From the NCBI GenBank assembly GCA_945875065.1, contig CAMCJC010000025.1, forward strand, positions 1 through 14,226: 14,226 nucleotides of DNA, in the 5' to 3' direction. The notes below the pieces were generated by a model. It was not told the DNA's origin and did not search any database. It saw nothing but the letters and a program-made list of their open reading frames with translations. Below, one piece after another: positions 1 through 6,958 of this stretch. How positions within the stretch are numbered: position 1 is the stretch's first letter; every line of letters begins with the position of its first letter. Position numbers and translations under genes: made by a program. This DNA is from an uncultured Propionibacteriaceae bacterium (GTDB taxonomy: Bacteria; Actinomycetota; Actinomycetes; Propionibacteriales; Propionibacteriaceae).

Positions 1-1417
1 TGGTGGGCTCGGCGTGCATCCCGAAGGCCTGCGAATCGAATAGGACGTGGTCGAAGGTCGCCCGCGAATCCAGTGCCTCGAACTCGCCTAGCAGGTCGTC
101 TGATGCGGCCTCCTTGCGGTTCGCGGCCTCGATCAGAGCCTCCGTCTCGGCCCAGATATCCGCCTCGTCGCTGCGAGGGCGGCCAAGGACGTGGTCACGC
201 TGGCGCTCTAGGGTCGCGGCGTGTGCCAGCAGCACCGGCACAGTGGGCAGAAACACCGTCGCGACCTCCCCTCGTCGCCGTGACCGCACGAACCGCCCCA
301 CGGCCTGCGCGAAGAACAGGGGAGTGGAGGTTGATGTGGCGTAAACCCCGACCGCGAGGCGTGGCACATCGACGCCTTCGGAAACCATCCGCACCGCAAC
401 CATCCAGCGGTCGTTCGAGTCGGAGAACTGCTCGATTTTCGCGGACGCTTTGGCGTCGTCGGACAAGATCACCGCTGGTTTGGCGCCCGTGATCTCGGTC
501 AGGATCTTGGCGTAGGCCCGCGCGACCGTCTGGTTGGTGGCAATGACGAGACCACCGGCGTCGGGCAGGGTACGGCGCACTTGCGTCAGGCGCTGGTCAG
601 CTGCCCGCAGCACCGCGGGGATCCACTCACCGGTGGGGGACAGGGCGGTGCGCCAGGCGTGGGCGGTTAGGTCCTTGGTTAGCAGCGATCCGAGCTCGGC
701 GTCGAGGACCTGGCCGGCGCGGGTGCGCCACGTCATCTGGCCGCCGTAATTCATGAACACGACGGGGCGAACGACGTGGTCGGCGAGGGCTTCCCGGTAG
801 CCGTAGGTGTAGTCGGCCAGCGAGGTTTTCACCCCGGAAGAGGCTTCCTCGTAGGCAACGAACGGGATTGGGTTGTCATCGGAGCGAAACGGGGTTCCAG
901 TCAGGGCGAGGCGGCGCTTGGCCGCGGCAAAGGCTTGCTGGATGCCCTCACCCCAGCTCTTGGAGTCGCCGGCGTGGTGGATCTCGTCGAAGATCACGAG
1001 CGTCGCGATGTCGTTGCACAAGATGTCGTAGACGTGGGCGCGGATCGCCACCCCAGCGTAGGTGACCACCGAGCCGTCGAACTGCTTCGAGCGGCCGCGC
1101 CTAGTGCCGCCGGTTCCAGGGTCCAAGTGGATGCCTACGCGGGCGGCGGCGTCGGCCCACTGCGTCTTGAGGTGTTCGGTGGGGGTGACGACAACGATCC
1201 GACGCACTTGGCGGGTGCTCAGGAGCTGGTGGGCGACGCGCAGCGCGAATGTCGTCTTGCCGGCGCCGGGCGTCGCGACGCACAGGAAATCTCGAGGCTG
1301 ACGTTCCTCGTACTTCTCAAGCGCGGCCACCTGCCAGGCCCGCAGGCTGTGCGCGGTGCCCCATGCGGCCCGCTGGGGATAGGCGGGGGAAAGATGCTCG
1401 AACGCGGACGAAGTCAT
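1..1417 (-). CDS. DEAD/DEAH-box superfamily 2 helicase, 3' end outside window
   Basis: ATP-dependent nucleic-acid helicase or translocase; the substrate cannot be read from the sequence. I translated the minus strand from ATG 1417-1415 and it stays open to the window edge, giving 472 codons without a stop. Motifs in order are Walker A ATPGAGKTT (residues 48-56, K54), motif II DEIHH (144-148), motif III-like TGTPFRSD (173-180), and motif VI in the C-terminal RecA lobe (Q371, G374-R375, R378 in QAVGRFVR). The pattern DEIHH plus TGTPFR is that of XPB/RadD-like SF2 enzymes, seen in a conserved actinobacterial family of somewhat greater length, so perhaps 100 residues are missing. There is no good Shine-Dalgarno before the ATG. 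A TAGGCT hexamer at 1433-1428 (minus) lies 10 bases upstream, so the transcript may be nearly leaderless. The gene lies 35 bases downstream of the membrane-protein gene and may be co-transcribed with it. Confidence 0.9.
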   Translation of the reverse strand, partial: MTSSAFEHLSPAYPQRAAWGTAHSLRAWQVAALEKYEERQPRDFLCVATPGAGKTTFALRVAHQLLSTRQVRRIVVVTPTEHLKTQWADAAARVGIHLDPGTGGTRRGRSKQFDGSVVTYAGVAIRAHVYDILCNDIATLVIFDEIHHAGDSKSWGEGIQQAFAAAKRRLALTGTPFRSDDNPIPFVAYEEASSGVKTSLADYTYGYREALADHVVRPVVFMNYGGQMTWRTRAGQVLDAELGSLLTKDLTAHAWRTALSPTGEWIPAVLRAADQRLTQVRRTLPDAGGLVIATNQTVARAYAKILTEITGAKPAVILSDDAKASAKIEQFSDSNDRWMVAVRMVSEGVDVPRLAVGVYATSTSTPLFFAQAVGRFVRSRRRGEVATVFLPTVPVLLAHAATLERQRDHVLGRPRSDEADIWAETEALIEAANRKEAASDDLLGEFEALDSRATFDHVLFDSQAFGMHAEPT

Positions 1418-1427
1418 ACGGGCGGCA

Positions 1428-1433
1428 AGCCTA
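1428..1433 (-). promoter_or_regulatory. Possible -10 hexamer of the 1417 helicase gene
   Basis: TAGGCT on the minus strand fits TANNNT and ends 10 bases before the ATG at 1417. The gene lacks a Shine-Dalgarno, so a very short leader is plausible. No recognisable -35 was found. Weak evidence by itself. Confidence 0.25.
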
Positions 1434-1452
1434 CCCCAGCCTGCCTAGTGGA

Positions 1453-2214
1453 TCAGTCGTCCAGCAGACCCATCAGAAGGGAGAAACCGCCGAACATCAG
1501 GGCTCCCTTGGCGAGGCTGCTGACGACCGGATCCAGGCCGTATTGCTCGTAGTAGCCGCGGGCATAGGCGGCGTGCCCCTGGTCCTGCCAGTAGGGGACC
1601 GTCTGGTAGCCCTGCTGGACCATGCGGATGTGTGGGTTCGCGCCCGAGGTGACGCGGGCGGCATCAAGCGCGCACGCCGGAACCTCGCGGGGCGTGCCGC
1701 CGTCGGGCGTCCACATCACGTTGCGGGCAGATGGGCCGTGGCTCGGGTCGAAGAAGCAGGGTGCGCGGCGCTCGGGAGCTGGCTCGCCCTTGGCGGCGGC
1801 GCGGACGCATGCCATCGCGTAGCGGCCCTCCTCCAGGATGTGGGCAACCGCTGTGGCATCCGAGGACAGCCGCGCCATGTTCATCGCCTGCTTGGCATTC
1901 TCGTAAGCGTCAAGGGCCTCGGTGTACTTGGTACGCGCAGCATCGTCGAGGTCTAGGCCGACGACGTCTAGGTCGAGGTCGCGAAGCTCGTCGCCGAACT
2001 TGGTGATGTCGACCTCCAACGACTGCCTAGCGGCGTCGGTCATCGGGGGATCCTGCTGTCCCAGCATCCCCATCGGCTGGCCCATGCCCATCGGACGGTG
2101 GCCACCGGCGAGCGGCTGGGGCTGCTGACCTGGACCCAGGGTCCGCATGCCCCGCGTGGCGAAGTAGGCGAGCACAGCCACGATGATGAGGACCATGAAG
2201 AAGCTACCGGACAC
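1453..2214 (-). CDS. Membrane-anchored protein of unknown function with Cys/PYW motifs
   Basis: 253 residues starting at GTG 2214, chosen because AGGAG at 2228-2224 lies 9 bases upstream. Residues 4-20 form one hydrophobic helix that should anchor the protein. It is followed by a Gly/Pro/Gln/Met-rich linker (about 28-58, including PMGMGQPMGM), an acidic, probably helical segment (about 60-130), and a conserved-looking domain with C136, CFFDPSHGPS (C153), VPACALDAARV (C181) and PYW (207-209). A hydrophobic stretch of about 18 residues (234-251) lies at the C-terminus. I recall the CFFDPxHGPS ... VPACAxDA ... PYW arrangement from uncharacterised actinobacterial membrane proteins, but I cannot name a function. 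C153 and C181 could form a disulphide or bind metal; that is speculation. It is divergent from the ElaA gene and upstream of the helicase gene on the same strand. Confidence 0.85.
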   Translation of the reverse strand: MSGSFFMVLIIVAVLAYFATRGMRTLGPGQQPQPLAGGHRPMGMGQPMGMLGQQDPPMTDAARQSLEVDITKFGDELRDLDLDVVGLDLDDAARTKYTEALDAYENAKQAMNMARLSSDATAVAHILEEGRYAMACVRAAAKGEPAPERRAPCFFDPSHGPSARNVMWTPDGGTPREVPACALDAARVTSGANPHIRMVQQGYQTVPYWQDQGHAAYARGYYEQYGLDPVVSSLAKGALMFGGFSLLMGLLDD

Positions 2215-2223
2215 GACTCACTA

Positions 2224-2228
2224 CTCCT
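2224..2228 (-). promoter_or_regulatory. Ribosome binding site deciding the GTG start at 2214
   Basis: The minus strand reads AGGAG, 9 bases before GTG 2214. It is the only strong Shine-Dalgarno near this 5' end. A TACCCT hexamer at 2254-2249 (minus) could be the -10 of the same transcript. Confidence 0.6.
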
Positions 2229-2315
2229 GTTGGATGCGACTGTCTTAAAGGGTACGCGGAATGACCAAGCGCTGCCGGGTTTGAAACTGTGAATCTCCTG
2301 TGTGCCAGGGCTGCT

Positions 2316-2321
2316 TACCAT
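2316..2321 (+). promoter_or_regulatory. Possible -10 hexamer (TACCAT) for the ElaA/Nudix pair
   Basis: TACCAT fits TANNNT and would place the transcript start near 2328, just before the ribosome site at 2329-2337. The same hexamer recurs at 6227 and 12053, also just upstream of genes. No clear -35 is visible at 16-18 bases. Confidence 0.35.
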
Positions 2322-2343
2322 TTACTCCAGGAAGGGGTGGAGC

Positions 2344-2787
2344 GTGACACAGGCCAAGACGTTTCGGGAGTTGAGCGCCGACGAGTTCTTTGAGATCGCC
2401 AAGCTCCGCTCGGAGGTGTTCTTCGTCGAACAACGCATCCCGATCCCCGACTTCGACGACGCCGATCGGGCACCCGATACGGTGCACTGGTGGCTGGAGG
2501 ACAGCGCGGGGCTGAGCGCCTATGCGCGCTCAGTGGTGCTGCCGGAGCCGGAGGCCGGGGCAACGCGCAGCCTCGGCCGAGTCGCGGTGCGTGTGGACCG
2601 CCGCGGCGAGGGCTTGGCGCAGAAGGTAGTCGCGGCGATCCTGGAGCGTTACCCCGGCGAACCGTTCGTGATTCACGCCCAGAGCTACGTCGTGGGGCTG
2701 TACGAGCGGCTGGGCTTTAACGTCATCGGGCCTGAGTTCCTGGAGGCGGAGATCCCGCACCGGACCATGCGTAGAGGCGTGGCATGA
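2344..2787 (+). CDS. GNAT N-acetyltransferase, ElaA family
   Basis: 147 residues, close to the usual length of ElaA (about 150). ElaA-like features are LRSEVFFVEQ near the N-terminus (21-30), the AYAR/LGRV strands (60-62 and 78-80), the acetyl-CoA loop RGEGLAQ (87-93, fitting Q/RxxGxG/A), HAQSYVVGLYERLGF (111-125), and the terminal IPH..M (137-142). The family transfers acetyl groups from acetyl-CoA; the acceptor of ElaA itself is not well defined. An in-frame ATG lies at 2302, but the GTG at 2344 is preferred: a purine-rich AGGAAGGGG (2329-2337) lies 6 bases before it, and the residues from there match the family start. The next gene overlaps by ATGA, implying translational coupling with the Nudix hydrolase. 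Confidence 0.88.
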   Translation: MTQAKTFRELSADEFFEIAKLRSEVFFVEQRIPIPDFDDADRAPDTVHWWLEDSAGLSAYARSVVLPEPEAGATRSLGRVAVRVDRRGEGLAQKVVAAILERYPGEPFVIHAQSYVVGLYERLGFNVIGPEFLEAEIPHRTMRRGVA

Positions 2788-3176
2788 GTCGTGAGATTCG
2801 AGTCAGCGCGGTCTTGCTGCAGGATCCGAGTGGCAAGGTATTGATGGTTCGCAAGCGGGGCACGACGCGGCTACTCAACCCGGGAGGCAAGCCCGAACCG
2901 GGGGAAAGCCCGGCAGAATGCGCCGCCCGCGAACTGAGCGAAGAGATCGGCCTGGAGTACGAGCCGGGCGACCTGATACCCCTGGGGCGGGTGCGGGACG
3001 CCGCAGCGAACGAACCGGGGCACGTCGTCGTCGCCGATATTTTCCGGGCTCCCGCCCCGGTCGCGTCGCTGCCGAGCCCGCGCGCCGAGATCGACGAGGT
3101 TCGATTCGTCGACCCTAGCCGGCCGGCTGCGGACTGGTCACCGCTGTTCGCCAACCAGATTCGCTGGCTGATTTAA
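2784..3176 (+). CDS. Nudix hydrolase
   Basis: 130 residues, a single minimal Nudix domain. The Nudix box GX5EX7REUXEEXGU is complete from G35 to L57, with E41, R49, E50, E53 and E54 all present, so the metal-binding helix is intact. Family members cleave nucleoside diphosphates linked to another moiety, such as (d)NTPs, NADH, Ap4A or sugar nucleotides; nothing here selects a substrate. The start ATG overlaps the ElaA stop (ATGA), with TAGAGG a few bases upstream. Its TAA stop (3174-3176) overlaps the stop of the convergent helicase gene. It is probably an accessory metabolite-cleaning enzyme expressed with the acetyltransferase, but the pairing alone does not prove a shared pathway. Confidence 0.92.
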   Translation: MSREIRVSAVLLQDPSGKVLMVRKRGTTRLLNPGGKPEPGESPAECAARELSEEIGLEYEPGDLIPLGRVRDAAANEPGHVVVADIFRAPAPVASLPSPRAEIDEVRFVDPSRPAADWSPLFANQIRWLI

Positions 3177-5692
3177 CCGTCGAGGCGGCTGAAATCGATT
3201 GTGTGCAGCACGAGCTCGCCGGTGTCGTCGCACTCGTCTAGATCGACGAGCGCGAGGATCGACCAGTCGCGGTTGCCGGCCGGGTCGTCGAGGATCTGGC
3301 GCACCTCCCACCGGCGGCCGCGCTCTTCGACTAGGAAGAAGGCCGGGCCCCGGGCGTCGCGCCCCACACCGATCTCCTCGTGCTCGTCCCAATAATCGCC
3401 GAGCGCATCGTCCCAGCGTTGCCGCGTCATGCGGTCGCCTGAACTGAGGGCGGCCAGGGCATCGACGTCGTCATCGGCGCACAGCTCGACGCGCCGCCAC
3501 ATCGCATTGCGAACCATGACCCTAAAGGCCCGCAGATTGCCGGTGACTGGGCGCGCCGGGGCGGGCTCCTCCCGCTGAACGGGAACCGAGGCGGTGCCGC
3601 TCATCAGCTCGGACCATTCGTCGAGCAGCGATGAGTCGACGATGCGGGTCGAGGCGCCTAGCCAGTTGATCAGATCCTCGAGTTCGTCGGTGCGTAGCGA
3701 CTCGGGGACCGTCTGACGCAGCGCCCGGTAGGCGTCAGTTAGGTACCGCAGCAACAGACCCTCGGTGCGCTGCAGCTTGTAGTGGGCGACGTACTCCCCG
3801 AACGTCATGCCCTGGGTGTACATGTCGCGGACCACCGACTTGGGGCTGACCGGCGTTTCAGCGAGCCAAGGGTGCCCGGCCGAGTATTCCAGGTGGGCGG
3901 CCTCCAGAAGCTCGGCGAGCGGCATCGGCCACGTGACCTCCTCCAGCGCCTCCATCCGTTCCTCGTATTCCCAGCCGTCGGCCTTCATCTCGGCCATGGC
4001 CTCACCACGGGCCTTGAACTGCTGGGCAAGCAACAAGACCCGCGGATCCTCGAGAGTTGCCTCAATCACCGAGACGACGTCCAGGGCATAGTCGGGCGTT
4101 TGGGGGTTCAGGGTCTCGATGACCGCCAAGGCGAAGGCGGACAGGGGCTGGTTGAGGGCGAAGTTGCGCTGCAGGTCGACGTTGAGTCGGTAGCGTCGAC
4201 CTCCTGCCGTCGCTTCGGGGAGCCGCGTTACGACCTCTGCGCGCACCAGGGACCGTCCCAACTGCGCCGCGCGCCGCAACAGCGCTCGGCGAGATTTGGT
4301 ATCTGCCCCGGTGGATTCGACGAGGCGGGCGACGGCGGTGCCGGTGTCCTCGTCACGGTGCAGCAGGTTCAGCAGCAGGGCATGGGTGATCCGCATCCGG
4401 GCATGCAGTTGTTCCGGAGCGGACGCTACGAGCTTGTCGAACGTCGCCTCGGTGTAGTTGACGAACCCCTCCGGGGGTTTCTTGCGTCGCACCGACTTCA
4501 GTTTCTTAGGGTCGTCAGCGAACTTGGCTAGGATGCGGGCGTTTTCCACCTCGTGCTCGGGGGCTTGAGCCACGACGTGCCCCAGGGTGTCGAAGCCCGC
4601 CCTGCCGGCCCTACCCGCGATCTGGTGAAACTCACGGCTGCGTAGCACCCGCTGGCGCCGACCGTCAAACTTGGTCAGCGAACTGAACAGCACGGTCCGG
4701 ATCGGAACGTTGATGCCGACACCGAGGGTGTCGGTGCCGCAGATCACAGCCAACAGGCCGCGCTGGGCGAGTTGTTCGACAAGCCTCCGGTAGCGTGGCA
4801 GCATGCCTGCGTGATGCACGCCGATGCCGGCGCGCAGCAACTTCGCGAGTGTCTGCCCGAAGCCGCCCGCGAACGGGAACCCGGCCAGGGCTTCCTTGAG
4901 GCGTTCGGGGATGGCGGCGGAGGCCTTGCGTACGACGCCCTGGCTCAGCAGCGCCGTCGCTTGGTCGACAGCCATCGACTGGGTGGGATGGACGATGTAG
5001 ACCGGTGCTTGCTTGGTCTCGACGATCTCGGTGATGGTCTCGTTCAGGGGAGTCATCGCCCACCGGTAAGTCAAGGGCACGGGTCGCGTCGCGCCGGAGA
5101 TCACGGCTGCCTGGCGGCCCGTGCGGCTCGTGAGGCTCTTGGCGAGTTCGGTGACGTCACCCAGAGTGGCGGACATGATGATGAACTGTGCCTGCGGCAA
5201 CTCCACGAGCGGTACCTGCCATGCCCATCCGCGATCCGGGTCGGCGAGGAAATGGAACTCGTCCATCACGACCTGCCCGACGTCGGCCGCGGCGCCCTCG
5301 CGCAACGCTTGGTTGGCGAGGATCTCGACGGTGCAGCAGATTATTGGGGCGTCGGAGTTGACCGAGGCATCGCCGGTGATCATGCCCACCTGCTCCGCCC
5401 CGAATGCGTCGCACAGGGCGAAGAACTTCTCGTTGACCAGGGCCTTGATCGGCGCTGTGTAGAACGTGCGCCGCCCCTTAGCTAGCGCGGCGAATTGCGC
5501 ACCGAGCGCGATCAATGACTTACCTGAGCCGGTTGGTGTGGTGACGATCGCGTGATCGCCGGTGAGGATAGCGAGCAGCGACTCCTCTTGGTGCGGGTAC
5601 AGCGTCAGCCCCTGGGACTGATTCCAGGCGACGAAGGTCTCCAGCAGCGAGTCGGCGTCTGGGTTTTCGGGCAGCAGTTCGGTCAGGTTCAT
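3173..5692 (-). CDS. Ski2/HelY-like DEAD/DEAH helicase with DUF3516-type C-terminus
   Basis: 839 residues. The helicase core is complete: Walker A TPTGSGKS (52-59, K58), DEFH (144-147), SAT (174-176), GVHHAGMLP (291-299), motif V GTDTLGVGINVP (319-330) and motif VI Q357..GRAGR (360-364). HHAGMLP and GTDTLGVGINVP are typical of the Ski2/Mtr4/HelY branch, which acts on structured RNA or DNA. The remaining 470 or so residues resemble the C-terminal region called DUF3516 in actinobacterial helicases (from memory, not a search). I prefer the ATG at 5692 because the protein then starts MNLTELLP like its relatives, with GGAAGG 12 bases upstream. An ATG at 5704 abuts that GGAAGG with no spacing, and one at 5755 would run into the divergent gene. 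The stop TAA (3175-3173) lies inside the TTAA that also holds the Nudix stop. Confidence 0.9.
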   Translation of the reverse strand: MNLTELLPENPDADSLLETFVAWNQSQGLTLYPHQEESLLAILTGDHAIVTTPTGSGKSLIALGAQFAALAKGRRTFYTAPIKALVNEKFFALCDAFGAEQVGMITGDASVNSDAPIICCTVEILANQALREGAAADVGQVVMDEFHFLADPDRGWAWQVPLVELPQAQFIIMSATLGDVTELAKSLTSRTGRQAAVISGATRPVPLTYRWAMTPLNETITEIVETKQAPVYIVHPTQSMAVDQATALLSQGVVRKASAAIPERLKEALAGFPFAGGFGQTLAKLLRAGIGVHHAGMLPRYRRLVEQLAQRGLLAVICGTDTLGVGINVPIRTVLFSSLTKFDGRRQRVLRSREFHQIAGRAGRAGFDTLGHVVAQAPEHEVENARILAKFADDPKKLKSVRRKKPPEGFVNYTEATFDKLVASAPEQLHARMRITHALLLNLLHRDEDTGTAVARLVESTGADTKSRRALLRRAAQLGRSLVRAEVVTRLPEATAGGRRYRLNVDLQRNFALNQPLSAFALAVIETLNPQTPDYALDVVSVIEATLEDPRVLLLAQQFKARGEAMAEMKADGWEYEERMEALEEVTWPMPLAELLEAAHLEYSAGHPWLAETPVSPKSVVRDMYTQGMTFGEYVAHYKLQRTEGLLLRYLTDAYRALRQTVPESLRTDELEDLINWLGASTRIVDSSLLDEWSELMSGTASVPVQREEPAPARPVTGNLRAFRVMVRNAMWRRVELCADDDVDALAALSSGDRMTRQRWDDALGDYWDEHEEIGVGRDARGPAFFLVEERGRRWEVRQILDDPAGNRDWSILALVDLDECDDTGELVLHTIDFSRLDG

Positions 5693-5749
5693 CTCATGAG
5701 CCATCCTTCCACGTCGCGGCCATGCGGAGCAGCGACGTCGTCGCGCCCT

Positions 5750-5755
5750 TAACAT
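5750..5755 (+). promoter_or_regulatory. Putative leaderless -10 hexamer before the broken GNAT gene
   Basis: TAACAT fits TANNNT and is followed by exactly six bases (GAGGCC) and then ATG 5762, so transcription would start at or next to the A of the ATG. There is no Shine-Dalgarno at usable spacing. The -35 is not recognisable. Confidence 0.4.
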
Positions 5756-5761
5756 GAGGCC

Positions 5762-6222
5762 ATGCCCGTGACCATCCGGCCCGCCGAGCCACAGGACCTG
5801 CCCGCCATCGTGGCGATCTACAACGAGGCCGGTGTCGCGACCACGGCCTCCTACGACCTTGAACCCGTCACCCTCTGGGCTGCCCAGTCCTAGTGGTCGA
5901 ACGCGACAGCGTGGTCACCGGCTACGCCAGCTATGCGCCGTTCCGTGACAAGGCCGCCTACGCCCATACTGTTGAACACTCCGTCTACGTCGCGTCGGGG
6001 CACCGCGCCGCCGGGATGGGGCGCATGCTCATGGGGGCGCTCATGGACTACGCGCGCGGCCGCGGCATCCACACCATGATCGGGGTTCTAGACGCGGACA
6101 ACGAGGCGTCGCGAGCCTTCCACCGGCGCCTCGGCTTCGAGGAGTCCGCAGTGCTGCGGGAGGTGGGGCGCAAGTTCGACCGGTGGCTCGACATCGTCTT
6201 CGTCGCCCACCACTTCTCGTAG
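5762..6222 (+). pseudogene. Broken GNAT acetyltransferase, phosphinothricin N-acetyltransferase-like
   Basis: Two halves of one family lie in different frames. From ATG 5762 the sequence reads MPVTIRPAEPQDLPAIVAIY and continues to EPVTL (residues 34-38), then stops at a TAG (5891-5893). In the third frame, LGCPVLVVERD begins at 5875 and continues through GYASYAPF, the TVEHSVYV strand, the acetyl-CoA loop HRAAGMGRML, LGFEE and LREVGRKFDRWLD to a stop at 6220-6222. Intact relatives have roughly 11-13 more residues between EPVTL and the CPVLV strand. A deletion of about 34 bases at 5875 (length 1 modulo 3) would explain both the missing residues and the frame change. A GTG at 5893 could start a 109-residue C-terminal fragment, but that lacks the first strand and helices and is unlikely to be active. 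The reading of both halves as one family is firm; the ancestral substrate is not. Confidence 0.8.
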
Positions 6223-6226
6223 CCGG

Positions 6227-6232
6227 TACCAT
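6227..6232 (+). promoter_or_regulatory. Putative leaderless -10 hexamer of the phosphoribosyltransferase gene
   Basis: TACCAT, then six bases (GCCGCC), then ATG 6239. The gene has no Shine-Dalgarno, which fits a leaderless mRNA. The hexamer lies in the 16 bases between the broken GNAT gene and this start, so the gene can be expressed independently of the pseudogene. Confidence 0.45.
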
Positions 6233-6238
6233 GCCGCC

Positions 6239-6733
6239 ATGGCTTATCACGCAGACGCTATGAAGGCCGAGGACAGGGAGGTTCTTACCTGGCAAAGACT
6301 CGGGGACGCGATCGAAGACCTCGCCCGCCAAGTGCACGAGTCTGACTTCGAGCCCAGCATCGTCATCGCGATCGCCCGCGGCGGCATGATCCCCGCCGGA
6401 GCCCTCACCTACCGCCTCGGCATCAAGCTCACCGATGCCATCAACGTCGAGTTTTACACCGACGTGCACCAGACCCTGCCCGACCCGGTTCTGCTGGCCC
6501 CGATGCTCGACACCGAGTCGATCGCCGGGCGGCAGCTCCTCGTAGTCGACGACGTCGCCGACTCCGGTCGCACCCTCGCCCTGGTGGTCAAGCTACTCCA
6601 CGGCTTTGGGGCCGACGTGCGCAGCGCCGTCCTCTACACGAAGCCATCGACGATCGTGGAACCGGACTACTGCTGGAAGCAGACGGATCGGTGGATAGTG
6701 TTCCCCTGGTCCGACAAACCACCACTCGACTGA
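6239..6733 (+). CDS. Type I phosphoribosyltransferase, Gpt/XPRT-like
   Basis: 164 residues. The PRPP-binding loop LLVVDDVADSGRT (100-112, acidic pair D104-D105) is canonical. IAIARGGMIPAGAL (43-56) forms the usual second strand-loop that contacts pyrophosphate, and WIVFPW (152-157) near the C-terminus is typical of the Gpt-like branch. The family transfers phosphoribose from PRPP to a purine base such as xanthine, guanine or hypoxanthine. Some actinobacterial members of this size are annotated only as phosphoribosyltransferase, so base specificity is left open. The start at 6239 is taken because TACCAT lies six bases upstream and no ribosome site is present; a later in-frame ATG is at 6260. 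It is followed 18 bases downstream by a 65-residue gene, probably in the same transcript. Confidence 0.88.
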   Translation: MAYHADAMKAEDREVLTWQRLGDAIEDLARQVHESDFEPSIVIAIARGGMIPAGALTYRLGIKLTDAINVEFYTDVHQTLPDPVLLAPMLDTESIAGRQLLVVDDVADSGRTLALVVKLLHGFGADVRSAVLYTKPSTIVEPDYCWKQTDRWIVFPWSDKPPLD

Positions 6734-6737
6734 CTTC

Positions 6738-6743
6738 AGGAGG
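6738..6743 (+). promoter_or_regulatory. Strong ribosome binding site of the 65-residue gene
   Basis: A full AGGAGG lies 8 bases before ATG 6752, right after the phosphoribosyltransferase stop. It is the best Shine-Dalgarno in the window and is the main evidence that the short reading frame after it is translated. Confidence 0.7.
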
Positions 6744-6751
6744 ACGCCACC

Positions 6752-6949
6752 ATGGCCGAGATCCGCACCCACGACCCAGAAGCCGGCTCCGAGATTCGCA
6801 AGCTCGTCCTCGAAGCGCTGGGGGAGGACATCCGTCCCACCCAGCCCGGCAGCCAGCCCAAGCCGACTAGCGAGGACACCATCGACGAAGCAGGACCCAG
6901 CATCGCGTCGTCGCTGGGCGGGACGACGATTAGCTTTACGGACTTCTGA
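6752..6949 (+). CDS. Small protein of unknown function (65 residues)
   Basis: I do not recognise this protein. It is acidic and has no cysteine, tryptophan, hydrophobic anchor or signal peptide, so it should be cytosolic. Residues about 9-25 (PEAGSEIRKLVLEALGE) could form an amphipathic helix. Residues about 27-50 are rich in Pro, Ser, Thr, Gln and Asp/Glu and are probably disordered, and the tail GGTTISFTDF is hydroxyl-rich and ends in an aromatic residue. It is supported as a real gene by a full AGGAGG at good spacing and by its position 18 bases after the phosphoribosyltransferase stop on the same strand. The context suggests co-expression with that enzyme, but no function follows from it. 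No terminator is visible after it; the tkt promoter region begins about 10 bases later. Confidence 0.65.
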   Translation: MAEIRTHDPEAGSEIRKLVLEALGEDIRPTQPGSQPKPTSEDTIDEAGPSIASSLGGTTISFTDF

Positions 6950-6958
6950 AAGCCAGAG

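Noticed and set aside
776..1552. Long plus-strand open frame of 258 codons opposite the left-edge helicase
   Set aside because: It is antisense to a helicase with complete motifs, matches no family, and is explained by high-GC codon bias leaving the opposite strand open.
3782..5485. Plus-strand open frames of about 240 codons opposite the HelY-like helicase
   Set aside because: Composition is that of a mirrored high-GC gene; no motif, no ribosome site, and the sense strand carries every helicase motif.
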